Below, in pieces: positions 1-10,253 of a stretch of 64,000 bases of DNA. The stretch comes from Bacteroidota bacterium (lineage in GTDB: Bacteria; Bacteroidota; Bacteroidia; AKYH767-A; OLB10): assembly GCA_016717325.1 (NCBI GenBank), contig JADKFV010000004.1:186001-250000 (forward strand). The letters are read 5' to 3'. The position numbers were made by a program, and so were the translations under genes. The stretch's first letter is position 1. Each line of letters opens with the position of its first letter. The notes under the pieces are model-generated. The model saw nothing but the letters and a program-made list of their open reading frames with translations. It did no database searches and had not been told where the DNA came from.

Positions 1-2
1 TT

Positions 3-3000
3 GAAAACTGTTATGTCATTTTTGCCAAAAATAATTTGTATGAATCAAACTCTGTGAGATGGACAACAAGTGGAAGTAATTACTCTTTCGAATTCGATTC
101 AATTCCAAAATTGGTTTTCGAAAAAGTAAATTTAATATGCTATGCAAAAAATGACAGCAGTTTTGTTTTAAACACAAGTGGTAGCTTTTACCCTTCGCTA
201 AAATTATGGCGCGGTCAAAATGGGCGTGTAACATGGGAGCGTGCAGGCATGGGTGCCGATGAAGCTTTTTGCGATTTACAAAATTATACCATTGATATGA
301 CAGGCAGCGACTACATAGCTGATACGGTGACTTTTACATACAAAAAATATTTCGACAAAACGCTTAGCGGTAAACTCTTAGATAAAATACTTGCCAATGC
401 CGATTCATTGAATGCAACTTATCCTCGCTTTGAAAGTTATACCAAAGATATTTCTATTTCGAATTTAATAGAAGATGTAGAATATAAAGGCGGGTTTGCT
501 TTGCGAGGAAATAAAATGATAGGTGCCGGTGATGAACTCAATGATGCACAATTAATTTTCAGAAGAAAAGACAAACCATTTTTTGTAGCATCGGCACAAT
601 CTTTCTTTATAACACCTGAACGTATAGCATCGCAAAGTGCTGCAATCACTATTTACTGGTGGGTCGATTCGTTGCCGGGTGTGGTCGATTCGATAGTACA
701 TCCGGGAGTAAATTTTAAGTATGTAAGTAAGGATAAAAAAATTACCGTATTACGCGATACGCGAGGTGCACAGCAAAGTCCGTTTTTCGATTCGTATCAC
801 GATGTAGATTTATATGCCGAAGAAATAACATGGAAAATAAACGATCCCATTATTGATATGGCCATGTCGACAGGCGAAGGCGAAAGCCGAATGCGCATAG
901 AGTCGGCAAATTATTATAGCCAAAAACGTTTCGAAAAATTGCAGGGAATAAATGAGGAGTCACCATTGTATATGATTAAAAAATTCGCGCGAAAGTATGG
1001 AACCGATTATGTGATGACCGAAGACCTTGCAAAAGAATTGCGCATGCAGCCAAGCGAAGTACGGTCGTTACTTTTATTTTTATCGAACAACGGATTTCTT
1101 TCTTTCGATTTTAAAACCGACCGCGCATACATAAAAGATAAATTATATTATTACCTCGATGCATTTTCAAATGCTACCGATTACGATGGTATAATTATAG
1201 AATCGCAAATTGGAAAATTGCCCAATGCAAGTATCAACTTATTAAATTTTGATTTGAAAATTCGCGGTGTGGCCGGTGCAGTACTCAGCGACTCGAACAA
1301 CACTTTCATGGTTCCTACAAATCAGGAATTGGTGATGAAACAAAATCGCAATTTAGAATTTGGCGGACGATTGCATGCCGGGCGTATCGATTTTTTTGGT
1401 GACGATTTTAAATTCGATTACAGCGAATTTAAAATAAAACTTACCGATGTAGATTCCATGCGTATATCTGTTCCTGCCGATGCACCGAACGAACAAGGCC
1501 GGTATCCGCTTATTGCAGTACAAAATTATTTGAAAGGAATAAATGGAGAAATTATTATCGATTCGCTAAACAATAAATCGGGATTGAAACCTGCATTGGG
1601 ATATCCATTGTTTACCTGCACTTCCAATTCGTATGTGTATTGGGACGATGCTTCGGTATTTGGTGGTGTATATGCACGCGATAAATTTTATTTCAAGGTG
1701 GAACCTTTTGTGATGGACAGTGCGGCAAATCTTACAAAATATAATGTTCGGTTCGAAGGAACATTTGTAAGCAATATTTTTCCCGACTCGAAAGAAGCAC
1801 TTGTAGTGCAACCCGATTACTCGTTAGGATTTACTAAAGAAACTCCGCCCGGAGGACTTGAAGCATACGGAGGCAAAGGAACATTTACAAATAAAATTAC
1901 TCTTAGTAACCGCGGTTTGCAAGGTAGCGGCAGCATCGATTATTTAAGCTCGAAAACACAAAGCGAATCAATATTCTTTTTTCCCGACAGCACAGTTGCG
2001 GAAGCCTATGCATTTGAAATACGTAAAGAAAATCGTGGCAATGCAGCATACCCCTCGGTAAATGCAAATAAGGTTTTGGTAACATGGGTGCCCAAAAAAG
2101 ATTATATGGACATTACTAAAACCGATAAAGATTTTGACTTGTACGATAAGCAGGTTTACCTCGATGGCAAGTTGCGCCTTACACCTTCCGGGCTTGGTGG
2201 TGCAGGTACAGCAGGTTTTTATGATGCGAAATTATTGTCGCGCGATTTTCGTTTTGGCCAGACCGATTTTGGTGCCGATAGTGCGGGCTTCAAACTCAAC
2301 AGCGATGACCCCAATACATTTGCCATTGATGCACAAAACATAAATGCTACCATAAACCTTAATGCAAAAAAAGGAATGTTTAAAGCAAACGATGCAAAAT
2401 CGAAAGTAGATTTTCCTGTAAACATGTACACTTCGAACATCGAAAAATTTGATTGGGATATAGCACAAAAATCTTTACAATTTCAATCGGCACTTGCCGA
2501 TGGTGCCGGCTATGTGAGTACGAGTGGAATACAAGATTCGCTCAATTTTAAATCACCATTGCTTAATTATAGTTTGAATGATTACATCATGCGTGCTACC
2601 GGAGTAAAACAAATTCTTGTGGCCGATGCATCCATTATTCCCGATGCCGGCTTGGTGAACGTGGAAAAAAATGCCAAAATGCAAACACTTGTAAATGCTG
2701 TAGCCATAGCCAATACACAAACAAAGTATCACACGTTTGTAAATGCATCGCTCGATATAGCATCACGAAAAAGATATGAAGGCACAGGCGATTACGAATA
2801 TACCGATCAGGCAAATGTGAAACATCTTATTCACCTCGAGCGCATAGGAATCGACACTTCGAAAGCAACTTATGCATATGGTACAGTTGACGATACGGCA
2901 AGTTTTATAATTGCGCCTAATACATTATTTAAAGGGCAGGTAAAAATTCGTGCTCCCCGCGAAAAATTATTTTTCGATGGATATGCACAAATTGAACATC

Positions 3001-4013
3001 AATGCTCACAAACTGCACGTAGCTGGTTTAGCTTTGCAAGTGAAATAGACCCCAAGGGTGTAACCATACCTGTATACGAACCAGTAAACGAAACGAAAGA
3101 AAAACTCTATAGTGGATTTTATTATACAACCGATAGTGATGGAGTATATGCTACCTTTATCAGTGAGAAAAGAAAAAAGGCCGATTTCGAAATTATAAAT
3201 GCTGCCGGACTTCTCACCTTCGATAATGCTACAAAAGAATACAGGTTAACACCACAAACCGATTCGGCAGGGTACATCAGCCTTAACGATGATCAATGCT
3301 TGCTTTATGGCGAAGGATGGATAAATACAGGGGTGAACTATGGGCAATACAAATTGAAATCGACAGGCAGCATCCTCAGAAATCTTAACAACGATTCGGT
3401 AAGTGCAAGCCTTGTGCTCGATCTCGATTTTATGTTTAACGACAAAGCACTGAACGAAATGTATAATGTAATAACATCATACGCTAACTTAAAAACAACG
3501 AATGACAATCGCCCGCTGTATGGTAATGCTATGACAAAACTTATAGGCAAAAAAGAATGGGAAAAAGTAAATGCCGAAATTGCACAATACGGAACGCCCA
3601 AGCGTGTGCCCGAAGATTTAAGACACAGCCTCATTTTATCGGAAGTAAATATGATGTATAATCCGGCATCGCAATCGTGGAAAAGCAGCGGACCTATTGG
3701 TATTGGCTTTATTCGCAAAAATGCTTTGAGCAGGTATGCAGGTGGTTATTGCGAAATTATTCGCAAAAAAGGTGGCGATATTTTTAACCTTTATATTGAA
3801 GTAGATGCAAACACGTGGTACTATTTCAACTTTCAACGTGGTGTACTGCAATCTGTTAGCAGCGATGTGAATTTTAATGATGCCATTGCAAAAGAAAAGG
3901 AAAACAACCGTTACAGCAAAGGCAAAGGCGATATACCCGATTACCAGTATATGTTAAGCACCGAGCGAAAGAAAAACGAATTTATAAAACGCATGTTGGG
4001 AATTGAGGATTGA
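3..4013 (+). CDS. Large beta-rich protein of unknown function, 5' end outside window
   Basis: The reading frame is open to the left edge of the window, so the true start is missing; 1,336 codons plus the stop are visible. I do not recognise a family. The protein is rich in alternating hydrophobic and polar residues, Asp, Asn, Tyr and Phe, as in extended beta structure, and has repeated short modules of similar style in the middle third. A segment near residues 320-380 (IKKFARKYGTDYVMTEDLAK onward) looks helical and resembles a small winged-helix-like insertion, but this is a guess. No membrane segment or T9SS sorting domain is seen at the C-terminus, which ends in a charged stretch. It may be a periplasmic or envelope protein similar in build to AsmA/TamB-like proteins; that is inference only. 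Confidence 0.75.
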   Translation, partial: ENCYVIFAKNNLYESNSVRWTTSGSNYSFEFDSIPKLVFEKVNLICYAKNDSSFVLNTSGSFYPSLKLWRGQNGRVTWERAGMGADEAFCDLQNYTIDMTGSDYIADTVTFTYKKYFDKTLSGKLLDKILANADSLNATYPRFESYTKDISISNLIEDVEYKGGFALRGNKMIGAGDELNDAQLIFRRKDKPFFVASAQSFFITPERIASQSAAITIYWWVDSLPGVVDSIVHPGVNFKYVSKDKKITVLRDTRGAQQSPFFDSYHDVDLYAEEITWKINDPIIDMAMSTGEGESRMRIESANYYSQKRFEKLQGINEESPLYMIKKFARKYGTDYVMTEDLAKELRMQPSEVRSLLLFLSNNGFLSFDFKTDRAYIKDKLYYYLDAFSNATDYDGIIIESQIGKLPNASINLLNFDLKIRGVAGAVLSDSNNTFMVPTNQELVMKQNRNLEFGGRLHAGRIDFFGDDFKFDYSEFKIKLTDVDSMRISVPADAPNEQGRYPLIAVQNYLKGINGEIIIDSLNNKSGLKPALGYPLFTCTSNSYVYWDDASVFGGVYARDKFYFKVEPFVMDSAANLTKYNVRFEGTFVSNIFPDSKEALVVQPDYSLGFTKETPPGGLEAYGGKGTFTNKITLSNRGLQGSGSIDYLSSKTQSESIFFFPDSTVAEAYAFEIRKENRGNAAYPSVNANKVLVTWVPKKDYMDITKTDKDFDLYDKQVYLDGKLRLTPSGLGGAGTAGFYDAKLLSRDFRFGQTDFGADSAGFKLNSDDPNTFAIDAQNINATINLNAKKGMFKANDAKSKVDFPVNMYTSNIEKFDWDIAQKSLQFQSALADGAGYVSTSGIQDSLNFKSPLLNYSLNDYIMRATGVKQILVADASIIPDAGLVNVEKNAKMQTLVNAVAIANTQTKYHTFVNASLDIASRKRYEGTGDYEYTDQANVKHLIHLERIGIDTSKATYAYGTVDDTASFIIAPNTLFKGQVKIRAPREKLFFDGYAQIEHQCSQTARSWFSFASEIDPKGVTIPVYEPVNETKEKLYSGFYYTTDSDGVYATFISEKRKKADFEIINAAGLLTFDNATKEYRLTPQTDSAGYISLNDDQCLLYGEGWINTGVNYGQYKLKSTGSILRNLNNDSVSASLVLDLDFMFNDKALNEMYNVITSYANLKTTNDNRPLYGNAMTKLIGKKEWEKVNAEIAQYGTPKRVPEDLRHSLILSEVNMMYNPASQSWKSSGPIGIGFIRKNALSRYAGGYCEIIRKKGGDIFNLYIEVDANTWYYFNFQRGVLQSVSSDVNFNDAIAKEKENNRYSKGKGDIPDYQYMLSTERKKNEFIKRMLGIED

Positions 4014-4099
4014 TTTGATAACCCCAAAGTTTGAAATAAAACTCACGGGTTTGTTGACTAACTTGACGTTGAGTTTATCGGGACAAAATTTAGTTGTAA

Positions 4100-4114
4100 A
4101 AACCTGCCAGGTTT
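4100..4114. repeat. Small palindromic element
   Basis: AAACCTGCCAGGTTT is a perfect inverted repeat around a single central base, in the gap after the large first gene. It could be a weak terminator stem or one of the dispersed palindromes of this genome; no T-run follows. Confidence 0.4.
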
Positions 4115-4194
4115 AAAAACATGCGTTTTAAAAAACTTTCGCTTTTAAAAGCCAACATATTGAAGAACTTACCAATCTAATCAATATCAAATAA

Positions 4195-5385
4195 TTGCTA
4201 TTTGCATCAAAATTTATTTTCTTTAGCAATCAAATAATTCAATATGAAAAATTTTTTCAAATATTTTTGTCCATACTCATACTTGCAAATGTAGTATTGC
4301 TGGTAACGGGTAATACACATTGGTACCCGGCATTGTACTACAACTTTGCCGATATCGATGATTATAAAATATTTGAAAACCGGATAGTAAAAGCCACCAA
4401 CCCAAAGCAATTATCAAACAGCACAGACTATAATACCAAACAGTACAACAGCGACTTCGAAGCGCAAATGAAAGTTTTTAAAACGAAATCATTGATGGTA
4501 TTGAAACACGATTCGGTAGTATACGAAAAGTACTGGGATGGTTACAATGCACAAACTTTATCAGGGTCGTTTAGTGTTGCTAAAAGTATTGTGAGCATAT
4601 TAATTGGTGTTGCAATTAAAGAAGGAAAAATAAAAAATATTGATGAGCCTGTGAGCAATTACATTAAAGAATTTGCTGAAGGTGATAAGAACAAAATAAC
4701 TATTCGCAATTTACTTACAATGAGTAGCGGATTGAAATGGGATGAGGCTTACAGTAATCCATGGTCAATTACTACCAAAGCATATTATGGCGATGATTTG
4801 TATACCCTTTGTTCAAATTTAAAAGTAGAAACAGAGCCGGGAAAAATTTTCAATTATCAAAGTTGCAATTCGCAGTTACTAAGTTTTGTTGTTAAAAGTG
4901 CAACCGGCAAAAGTGTAAGTCAATATGCATCCGAAAAATTGTGGGGGCCACTGGGTGCCGAGCACGATGCACTGTGGAGCCTCGATAAAAAAGATGGACT
5001 AGAAAAAGCATACTGTTGTTTCAATACCGATGCCCGCGATTTTGCCCGTTTAGGTTTGTTATACTTACACAAAGGAAATTACAACGGAAGTCAAATAGTT
5101 GATACTAACTATGTAACTGAATGTACACAGCCCAATAATTTAAAAGAAATAGATGGCCGCGTTTGTGATCGATATGGAATGCACTGGTGGTGTATAAATC
5201 GTAATGGAACAAATGTGTTTTATGCGCGTGGAATTTTGGGACAATATATATTCGTAATTCCTCAATATGAGTTAGTTATAGTTAGGCTTGGCGATGGCCG
5301 TGGCGAACCAACTCCCGATGGACATGTGGCCGATGTGCCTTTATATATTGACGAAACAATAAAACTTTTTGCAAACTCAAATTAA
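4195..5385 (+). CDS. Serine hydrolase, class C beta-lactamase-like
   Basis: A penicillin-binding-protein-like serine hydrolase of the beta-lactamase class C family (AmpC/esterase group), probably periplasmic or membrane anchored. The SxxK nucleophile motif is visible as SVAK within GSFSVAKSIVS, and a Tyr-containing segment (FNYQSCNSQ) lies where the second catalytic motif is expected. The N-terminus has a hydrophobic stretch near residues 20-42 that would serve as signal or anchor. The frame has only a TTG start at 4195; an ATG at 4243 lies in another frame and encodes a plausible MKNFFK start, so a one-base error in the A/T-rich run near 4245-4260 could hide the real start. Substrate is unknown. 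Confidence 0.8.
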   Translation: MLFASKFIFFSNQIIQYEKFFQIFLSILILANVVLLVTGNTHWYPALYYNFADIDDYKIFENRIVKATNPKQLSNSTDYNTKQYNSDFEAQMKVFKTKSLMVLKHDSVVYEKYWDGYNAQTLSGSFSVAKSIVSILIGVAIKEGKIKNIDEPVSNYIKEFAEGDKNKITIRNLLTMSSGLKWDEAYSNPWSITTKAYYGDDLYTLCSNLKVETEPGKIFNYQSCNSQLLSFVVKSATGKSVSQYASEKLWGPLGAEHDALWSLDKKDGLEKAYCCFNTDARDFARLGLLYLHKGNYNGSQIVDTNYVTECTQPNNLKEIDGRVCDRYGMHWWCINRNGTNVFYARGILGQYIFVIPQYELVIVRLGDGRGEPTPDGHVADVPLYIDETIKLFANSN

Positions 5386-5422
5386 TCATCATTGTAGAAT
5401 AATTAAAGAACTATAAATCGAT

Positions 5423-5806
5423 ATGCTCAAAGACATCAAGATAGAAGAAGTAGAAAATATTGCGATAGCGGCTGTACCAATTGTAAACGAAAACCTCTAC
5501 ACCGAGTGGCAGGTACATTTAATCAACTTAAAAAATACTCCTATAACGGGCGTTATCGTTTCATCGCAGGGTTATGGCAATCGTAATGGTGAAGAAGTGA
5601 AGACATCGCAACTGCGGCATTTTATTGACACTGTTGAACCACAAAGCCATATACTTATAGAGCCCATGATAGATGATGTAGTAACACTAAACAACGAGTA
5701 TTGGGTAAGCTTTTATGTAGGCGAAAAAAATCTACGACAAAAAATATTTATTCGTGCAGGAATCTACCCGTCCCGAGTTTTTAACTCAGGTGCCGGTAAT
5801 CAATAA
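5423..5806 (+). CDS. Conserved hypothetical protein of 127 residues
   Basis: A small soluble protein with no signal peptide or membrane segment. I recognise it only as a type common in Bacteroidota genomes, sometimes mislabelled as a phenylalanyl-tRNA synthetase subunit; no catalytic motif is visible. The composition, with regularly spaced hydrophobics (EWQVHLINLK, NEYWVSFYVG), suggests a beta-sandwich. It follows the beta-lactamase-like gene by 37 bases and ends eight bases before the convergent acetyltransferase gene. Function unknown. Confidence 0.7.
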   Translation: MLKDIKIEEVENIAIAAVPIVNENLYTEWQVHLINLKNTPITGVIVSSQGYGNRNGEEVKTSQLRHFIDTVEPQSHILIEPMIDDVVTLNNEYWVSFYVGEKNLRQKIFIRAGIYPSRVFNSGAGNQ

Positions 5807-5814
5807 AAAAGGAA

Positions 5815-6312
5815 TTATGATTCGGTAAGGGGTTTCACCATTTTTATTTCGCACGAAAAATGACCTGTATTGCCAATGGGTCCGTACACATGCTCGAAAC
5901 CATTCTTTTTATATAAACGAATAGCTGTACTGAATTCATGTATCGATTCGAGGTAGCAATAACTATAACCATATACTACTGCTTGTGTCATGCATTTATC
6001 TAAAAGTTGCTGAGCCAATCCGCGCCCACGAAATTCCTTGAGTAAAAACATTCTTTGCAACTCACAATATTCTTCACCAGCTCCGCTCAATTTATTAATT
6101 CCACACCCACCCACTATTGTTCCGTTTTGTTCTACTACATAATACACGCTTTTTGCATCAACATATTGAGCAAACATATCGTCCAACACCTTGTCAAAAT
6201 ATATAGTGCCGGGGCGCGCCACATCAAATTCCTCCATTACTGTCCTGATAACTTTTGCAATTGCTTTGTTATCACTTTCTTCTATCCTTCTAATATTTAT
6301 GTTATCCTCCAT
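5815..6312 (-). CDS. GNAT family N-acetyltransferase
   Basis: A single-domain GCN5-related acetyltransferase that would move an acetyl group from acetyl-CoA to an amine; the substrate cannot be told from sequence. The acetyl-CoA pyrophosphate loop (Q/RxxGxG/A) is present as FRGRGLAQQLL around residues 95-105, followed by a typical beta5-alpha4 region with LYKKNGF near the C-terminus. The start chosen is the ATG at 6312 (MEDNINIRR); a TTG five codons upstream is less likely. It is convergent with the hypothetical gene on the other strand, only eight bases away. Confidence 0.85.
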   Translation of the reverse strand: MEDNINIRRIEESDNKAIAKVIRTVMEEFDVARPGTIYFDKVLDDMFAQYVDAKSVYYVVEQNGTIVGGCGINKLSGAGEEYCELQRMFLLKEFRGRGLAQQLLDKCMTQAVVYGYSYCYLESIHEFSTAIRLYKKNGFEHVYGPIGNTGHFSCEIKMVKPLTES

Positions 6313-6344
6313 GGTATTTTTTTTCAAAGTAAATAATTGTTGTT

Positions 6345-6409
6345 GGGTTATGTGGTTATTGAGTTGTTTGGTTATTGAGTTATTAAGTTATTCAGCTGTT
6401 GGTTATTTA
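6345..6409. repeat. Word-repeat minisatellite, TTATTGAG/TTATTAAG type
   Basis: Imperfect tandem words GTTATTGAGTT, GGTTATTGAG, TTATTAAG and GGTTATTT follow one another without a strict period. The same family recurs at 41888-41951. Confidence 0.7.
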
Positions 6410-6553
6410 ATTCCCTGAATGCGGATTGAGTAAATATTGAAACCTTTCTTTTGGATTTTTGCAACACTGAAGCTTTCTAACATAAAAGAAAGAACTAGGT
6501 TTAGAGTCCTCATTCTTTTTTGTTTTTTTTTAATGGCATGAGAGACTCTAAAG

Positions 6554-6617
6554 CTAACTAAAAACTCTGAACTAAAAACCAAAAACTAAAAACTCAGAAC
6601 TAAAAACTAAAAACTAA
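6554..6617. repeat. Word-repeat minisatellite, ACTAAAAA type
   Basis: Seven or so imperfect copies of AACTAAAAACT/CAGAACTAAAA lie directly at the 3' end of the LutA-like gene. The reverse complement of this word family (TTTAGTTTTTAG) fills 35643-35717. Confidence 0.75.
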
Positions 6618-7324
6618 TACCCACTCGCAAGCACATCAACAACGTGCATAAATTTATACGGTTTATTATGATTGTTTTGCTTTAAGTGCTGCAGGCATTG
6701 CATCTCCTTACTTATTACAAAATCCACTTGCTGATTTTCGAGATGCATGAGCGATTGATTTGCCAGCATGCCTGCAAAAGAACTATGATGTGCAGGAAGA
6801 CCGCCACCACAACCACAACAATCTATCGATTTAAATTTTATCAGCTCGAGCCCTTCTACATTTTGCAACAAAATATTTGTATTGATGTTACATGCTAAAT
6901 CAAATTGTGCATGACATGTTTCGAAATACCATGCGCGGCCATTTAGCTTGGCATCTACATTTTCCTTTTTTAAAACTTCAACCAAAAAATCAGCTAACTC
7001 ATACACCTGATTTTGCAGAGCATTATACTCGTTGTGCAATACCGAATTGTGAAACAGCGGCTTGTAATAATTCTTTATACACGATACGCAGTATGCCGAA
7101 GGCGAAACTATAATGCGTTCGTTTTGCAAATCTTTAATAAGCTTCTGCCCTATTTCTTTAGCCAAATCTGTATGGCCGTTTTCTATTGCCGGGCGGCCAC
7201 AACATGTTTGCGATTCGTTGTAGTGAATAGTGCAACCACAATGCTCCAAAACTTTTACTGTATTATGCGCAACCTCAGCAAAATAATGATCAACAAAACA
7301 AGGGATAAATAATTCTACAATCAT
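6614..7324 (-). CDS. (Fe-S)-binding CCG-domain protein, LutA/YkgE family
   Basis: The protein carries two cysteine-rich CCG domains of the type found in LutA (lactate utilisation), glycolate oxidase GlcF and heterodisulfide reductase HdrB. Visible ligands include IPCFVD near the N-terminus, QTCCGRPA at about residue 40, AYCVSCIKNYY near 80, and a second set ending in DCCGCGGG at about 168. Length (236) matches LutA. No lutB or lutC gene is adjacent, so a role in lactate oxidation is an inference. The next gene upstream on this strand is the UMF1-type transporter, 23 bases away, and both may share a transcript. Confidence 0.85.
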   Translation of the reverse strand: MIVELFIPCFVDHYFAEVAHNTVKVLEHCGCTIHYNESQTCCGRPAIENGHTDLAKEIGQKLIKDLQNERIIVSPSAYCVSCIKNYYKPLFHNSVLHNEYNALQNQVYELADFLVEVLKKENVDAKLNGRAWYFETCHAQFDLACNINTNILLQNVEGLELIKFKSIDCCGCGGGLPAHHSSFAGMLANQSLMHLENQQVDFVISKEMQCLQHLKQNNHNKPYKFMHVVDVLASGY

Positions 7325-7347
7325 GATTTAATCAGTTCCAAAATATA

Positions 7348-8679
7348 TTAATGTAAAATAATTTTTGCCCGCGAAGTTATTTTATCTAAACGCAACAAAC
7401 CAATAATACCAATTACAAAAAACAAAGCTATGGCAAAAATACTCATGCGCATACTTCCGGTTATTTGGTCGAGCAAGCCATAAATCAATGTGCCCAATAC
7501 GGTACCCAGTCTGTCGCACACATCATAAAAACTAAAGTACGAGGCATTGTCGTTTTGGTGCGGCAGCATTTTACTATATGTACTGCGCGATAGTGCTTGC
7601 ACACCTCCCATTACCATTCCCACCAAAAAAGCAAGCGCAATAAATGAAAATGGTTTGTAGGTATAATAGGCCAACACGCAAACCAAAACCCACACAACTA
7701 TATTAATAAGGAGGGTACGTATATTGCCTATGTTAGCAGACAGGCGCGAAAACAAAGTTGCACCCAAAATGCCCACCAACTGAATAATTAAAATGGTTAC
7801 AATCAACAAACTATCATTCATTGGAACACCGTTGTCGTCCTTTATTTCGGCCTTGCCAAATAGCGATGCTATGTACATTACCGTTTGCACTGCCATATTG
7901 TATAAGAAAAACGAGAATAAAAAAACTTTAAGATAATTCAATCCCTTCAACTCGCGAAATACTTTTGCCAACTCACGATAGCCATGAAACAATGCCGAGC
8001 TTTCTATTTTAAAACCGGCACTACTGCCCGGCAACCGGCTGAAAGAATAATAACCAAATATCAACCACCATAAACCTACCATCACAAATGATAAACGTGC
8101 CGGAATACTGCCGCCAACAAAATGATACGAATCGTTGAGCATAATAATAGTGAGGTTTACAATCAACAAAATAGTAGAGCCAATATAACCAAGCGAAAAT
8201 CCGCGGGCACTCACTTTGTCCTGATTTTCGCGGTTACATATTTCGGGTAAAAAAGCATTGTAAAAAACTATGCTGCCGGCATAGCCAATAGTAGACAAAA
8301 CAAAAAATACAATACCAATCCACAGTGTACTTTTATCATTGAAAAATGCCAGCATGATACACGAAAGCGAGCCTGTGATGCAAAACAATTTCATGAAAAA
8401 CTTTTTATTGTTTTTAAAATCGGCAATGCCACTGAGCAAAGGACTCACCAATGCAATAAATAAAAATGCAAATGAAATGGCATAACTATACAGCGCAGTA
8501 TTTTTCATTTGCATGCCCATAAACATTACACTAGTTCCACCTTGCGATGTAATGTTGTTATAATAAATAGGAAAAATAGCCGTGGCAATACTCAACGAGT
8601 AAACACTATTTGCCCAGTCGTACATACACCAACCATGTATTACTTTTTTATCCTCAACGATCGCTTTTGTATTTGCCAA
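7348..8679 (-). CDS. MFS transporter, UMF1 (Atg22-like) family
   Basis: An inner-membrane transporter of about 12 membrane segments. The N-terminal signature GWCMYDWANSVYSLSI is characteristic of the UMF1/Atg22-like branch of the major facilitator superfamily, and the length (443) is typical. A central loop (residues ~215-250) separates the two six-helix halves, and GGVQALSRSTYSKMLP near residue 370 is a further family hallmark. The start is a TTG at 8679; no in-frame ATG fits the conserved N-terminus. Substrate unknown. Confidence 0.88.
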   Translation of the reverse strand: MANTKAIVEDKKVIHGWCMYDWANSVYSLSIATAIFPIYYNNITSQGGTSVMFMGMQMKNTALYSYAISFAFLFIALVSPLLSGIADFKNNKKFFMKLFCITGSLSCIMLAFFNDKSTLWIGIVFFVLSTIGYAGSIVFYNAFLPEICNRENQDKVSARGFSLGYIGSTILLIVNLTIIMLNDSYHFVGGSIPARLSFVMVGLWWLIFGYYSFSRLPGSSAGFKIESSALFHGYRELAKVFRELKGLNYLKVFLFSFFLYNMAVQTVMYIASLFGKAEIKDDNGVPMNDSLLIVTILIIQLVGILGATLFSRLSANIGNIRTLLINIVVWVLVCVLAYYTYKPFSFIALAFLVGMVMGGVQALSRSTYSKMLPHQNDNASYFSFYDVCDRLGTVLGTLIYGLLDQITGSMRMSIFAIALFFVIGIIGLLRLDKITSRAKIILH

Positions 8680-8817
8680 TTTTCGAATATTATTTTTAAT
8701 GGAGATTTACAAAGGTGTTAATTTTTTCGTTTGCATTGCTACCATTTTATTTTTTGGAAACAAACTTATAATAATACACAAAATATTTTTTATTGCGGGA
8801 GGCGGTGGCCTCTCCGT

Positions 8818-8841
8818 GCATGTTGCCGGTCGGCAACATGC
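8818..8841. repeat. Perfect palindrome flanking the G/T block
   Basis: Two 11-base arms (GCATGTTGCCG and its exact complement) surround a two-base loop. It lies about 40 bases before the aberrant G/T-rich block and looks like a dispersed palindromic element. Confidence 0.8.
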
Positions 8842-8863
8842 TTGTACCCCATTCTATAAAGGG

Positions 8864-9892
<1,029 letters not shown>

Positions 9893-10080
9893 AATAACAT
9901 GACATCAATCATACAAAAATACCATTTCGCTTTTTTGACTAGCAACCACCCATAAGTGCTCGTTCAGCGTTCAGAATGGATGGCTGTTGCGTGGCTACTA
10001 ATGGATTGGTAATTTTTTTTGCAAACCGCGTGTTGCTTTGTTGTTGAATAAAATTTTCTAGACTCTTGTACATTCAAAAT

Positions 10081-10249
10081 TCCGTTAGCTAAAGCCGAAC
10101 GGCAATGAATGCTTCGCGAAAAAATTTCTCAACAGTTCGAGAATACTCACTGCAAGCTCTTCACAACTTTCAAAACTATTGAACACTTAAACTATTGAAC
10201 CCTTTAACTATTGAACCCTTAAACTATTGAACCCTTAAACTCTTGAACC
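10081..10249. repeat. Palindromic element plus TTGAAC word repeat
   Basis: A GCTAAAGCCGAACGGCAATG element at about 10087, with a stem-loop, is followed by a 34-base segment (10131-10165) whose inverse copy lies at 19510-19542, and then by six imperfect repeats of AACTATTGAACCCTTA (10171-10249). The first element recurs five times at 51601-51980. Confidence 0.75.
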
Positions 10250-10253
10250 ATCC